From contig NW_022145606.1 of NCBI RefSeq assembly GCF_000002235.5, forward strand, positions 22,810,095 to 22,874,094: DNA of 64,000 bases, read 5' to 3'. The first letter of the stretch is position 1; each line of letters starts with the position of its first letter. The position numbers and the translations under genes were made by a program. Below are positions 62,552 to 64,000 of this stretch, piece after piece. Source of the DNA: Strongylocentrotus purpuratus. Lineage: Eukaryota; Echinodermata; Echinoidea; Camarodonta; Strongylocentrotidae. The notes below the pieces were generated by a model, which was given only the letters and a program-made list of their open reading frames with translations, was not told the DNA's origin and ran no database searches.

Positions 62552-62978
62552 CTATTTATACCACATCTCGATTGGAAAGAATCTTATGGAAATGTCAAAA
62601 CTTGAGTGTCTTGTTAGTTGTGAAAGAATCATTTTGCTGCATGAAATTTTTGTAAATCTGAAACACTTGTGAAATTCACAGATACTTCAAGCATGCAAAT
62701 GTTTCTGCTTTGCCGGTATTCTGCCAATTACATCAATAATATTTTGCATCACATCGAGGGTTCAGTGACACAAAGGCGTAACTCCATATTTTGCCAAAAT
62801 GAGAATTTGTTATCAAAATGTTAAGAAAAATATGGACTTTCCAGGAAACACAAAGACTTAACTCCACCCAACACCCCATTGAAGTCAATGGCTAGTGAAA
62901 CTTAGACTAAAGATAAAGTTGAGTTCTGGTCATGGGATTGAATTGTGAAAGAAACGAAGTGAAATTTATCAAAAAAGG

Positions 62979-63137
62979 TTACCTGGCGCAGGGGTCGCAT
63001 TGATCAAGAAGGATGCACCCCCAGGGCGAGGCTAATTGCCATTGCACTCCGGCTTGCTGAACCTTGCGATTCCCCCAAACGTGGGGAACTCGGGCGTATT
63101 GTTTATGGTAGCGGAGATCTGCGTTCGCGCTATCTCC
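62979..63137 (+). ncRNA. U1 snRNA-derived sequence (probably a retrocopy)
   Basis: 159 nt match U1 snRNA along its length. The order is the end of the 5' splice-site region (TTACCTGGCG), stem-loop I with GATCAAGAAGG (U1-70K site type), CCAGGGCGAGGC, stem-loop II with ATTGCACTCC (the U1A binding loop, exact), stem-loop III with CCCCCAAACGTGGGG, and the 3' stem ending TGCGTTCGCGC. The first four bases of U1 (ATAC) are missing, so the splice-site pairing region is incomplete, and the Sm-site area reads ATTGTTTATGG, which is degenerate. It runs directly into a tRNA-type SINE. I infer a 5'-truncated, retroposed U1 rather than a working gene. Confidence 0.88.
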
Positions 63138-63415
63138 TAAAATCACCGGAGTGTTGGCTCAGTCAGTAGAGCGTCCGCCTCACAACCGGGAGGTCGTGGG
63201 TTCGAACCCCGGCCGCGTCATACCAAAAGACGTTAAAAGATGGGAATTGTTGCTACCTGGTTTGGCGTTCAACAATATGGGATAGAGCAACGTCGATCTG
63301 GCGCTGCTCAGTGGCTGCCGGGCTCACGATCAATTGGGCAAAAAGAATTTCCGTTTCGGTTTAATAAAATTTGGAGTGGACTTATTAGGCTATTATTATT
63401 ATTATTATTATCATC
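63138..63415 (+). mobile_element. tRNA-derived SINE fused to the U1 sequence
   Basis: The head GTTGGCTCAGTCAGTAGAGC has an A box; GGTTCGAACCCC is a B box. A body of about 170 bp and a terminal ATT microsatellite follow. The U1 part ends about 14 bp before the head, without an intervening A-tail. Confidence 0.85.
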
Positions 63416-63816
63416 TAGCATACATGTATAAGTATTTGTGTGTATTGTAAGGTTCTGGAATCATCAAAATGATAAGAAATTTGGCCCAGTCTTGATAAAG
63501 TTACAAGCACTGTACACAGAAAGATGTATATGGGACTACACAAACACGTAGTGTAAAAATTTGTCCTGATTTTTACAATGTTACATGCCATATTTAGAAT
63601 ATGAAGGCATTTCAAGAGCCATCTGATGTTCTTCCACATTTGCATGATAACAACGATAACGCTCACAAATTCTTTTTCACTTCTTCCCAGAACTCAACCT
63701 TCTCTTTAACTCCTTAAGGCCCACGTGCTCAGTGACACATACTGTAAACCACTTTTTCTCCAAATAAAGTTACGTCTTTGTGTCACTGACCCCTCGACAT
63801 GTTATTTTTCTTTCAG

Positions 63817-64000
63817 CTGAGCCTCCCTCAAATCATTTTTGTTTGGTTGATCTCTGCAAGCAATGGAGGAACCCTCTTCTATAGCAGACGCAGGGATTGA
63901 GCATGGCGTAGTGGCCGAATCTCCTAAAGATGCCACGCCTAGCTCTGATGAAACGCCCAGCACAGACAACTCTATAGGAAACGATATCACAGTCATGGCT
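63817..64000 (+). CDS. First coding exon of an unidentified gene (partial)
   Basis: An acceptor TTTCTTTCAG ends at 63816. The ATG at 63863 opens a frame to the window edge (46 codons), so 63817-63862 would be 5' UTR. The peptide starts MEEPSSIADAGIEHG and is rich in S, T, P, D and E without cysteines, suggesting a disordered acidic N-terminus. The base composition is more balanced than in the flanking DNA, as in coding sequence. I do not recognise the family. An in-frame start further upstream in an earlier exon cannot be excluded. Confidence 0.6.

Larger units (their letters stand above)
62903..63714. mobile_element. TTAA-type AGATAAAG MITE, interrupted
   Basis: Left AGATAAAGTTGAGTTCTGG and right CCCAGAACTCAACCTTCTCT are inverted. 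TTAA borders the right end, and the left flank is CTAA. The U1-SINE sequence (62979-63415) splits it. The phrase TTCTGGAATCATCAAAATGA is shared with 23445-23465. Confidence 0.75.

Overview
The window looks like nuclear DNA of a marine invertebrate deuterostome, most likely an echinoderm such as a sea urchin. The evidence is AT-rich DNA with GT-AG introns, many small non-autonomous transposons, tRNA-derived SINEs with ATT-repeat tails, long poly-G/poly-C and TC/GA tracts, and metazoan gene families. The species call is inference. No bacterial operon, CRISPR array or functional tRNA gene was found. Most long open frames are repeats or shadows; the real coding sequence is in short exons that had to be joined by splice phase.

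Region 1 (about 0.8-47 kb) is a tandem segmental duplication. Each copy carries a divergent pair of Ly6/uPAR-type three-finger genes. Gene A lies on the minus strand (A1 at 1972-4555, A2 at 24963-27633). Gene B lies on the plus strand (B1 at 12678-14898, B2 at 42580-44587). All four share one layout: a signal-peptide exon ending in phase 1, a middle exon with the N-terminal cysteines ending in phase 0, and a last exon with the C-terminal cysteines and a hydrophobic tail. A1, A2 and B2 are intact. B1 is decayed, with two in-frame stops and a lost cysteine. Copy 2 is longer because about 8 kb of repeats lies between its A and B genes. The products are predicted to be small secreted or membrane-tethered proteins; their ligands are unknown.

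Region 2 (17.2-23.9 kb) is the spacer between the two copies. It holds a repeat block also present at 40-41 kb, a large AATGGT/ACCATT array arranged as inverted repeats, and DNA-transposon relics, two of which can be compared with empty sites elsewhere in the window.

Region 3 (47.7-55.9 kb) is a five-exon gene for a PHD-finger protein of the PHF13/PHF23 type, a nuclear histone-H3 reader. Decayed tandem copies of exon 3, exon 4 and the end of exon 5 lie beside the functional exons.

Region 4 (56-64 kb) is SINEs, MITEs and anonymous DNA. It includes a 1-kb DNA transposon with a near-perfect 159-bp palindrome, and at 62979-63415 a U1 snRNA-derived sequence fused to a tRNA-type SINE. The window ends inside the first coding exon of an unidentified gene.
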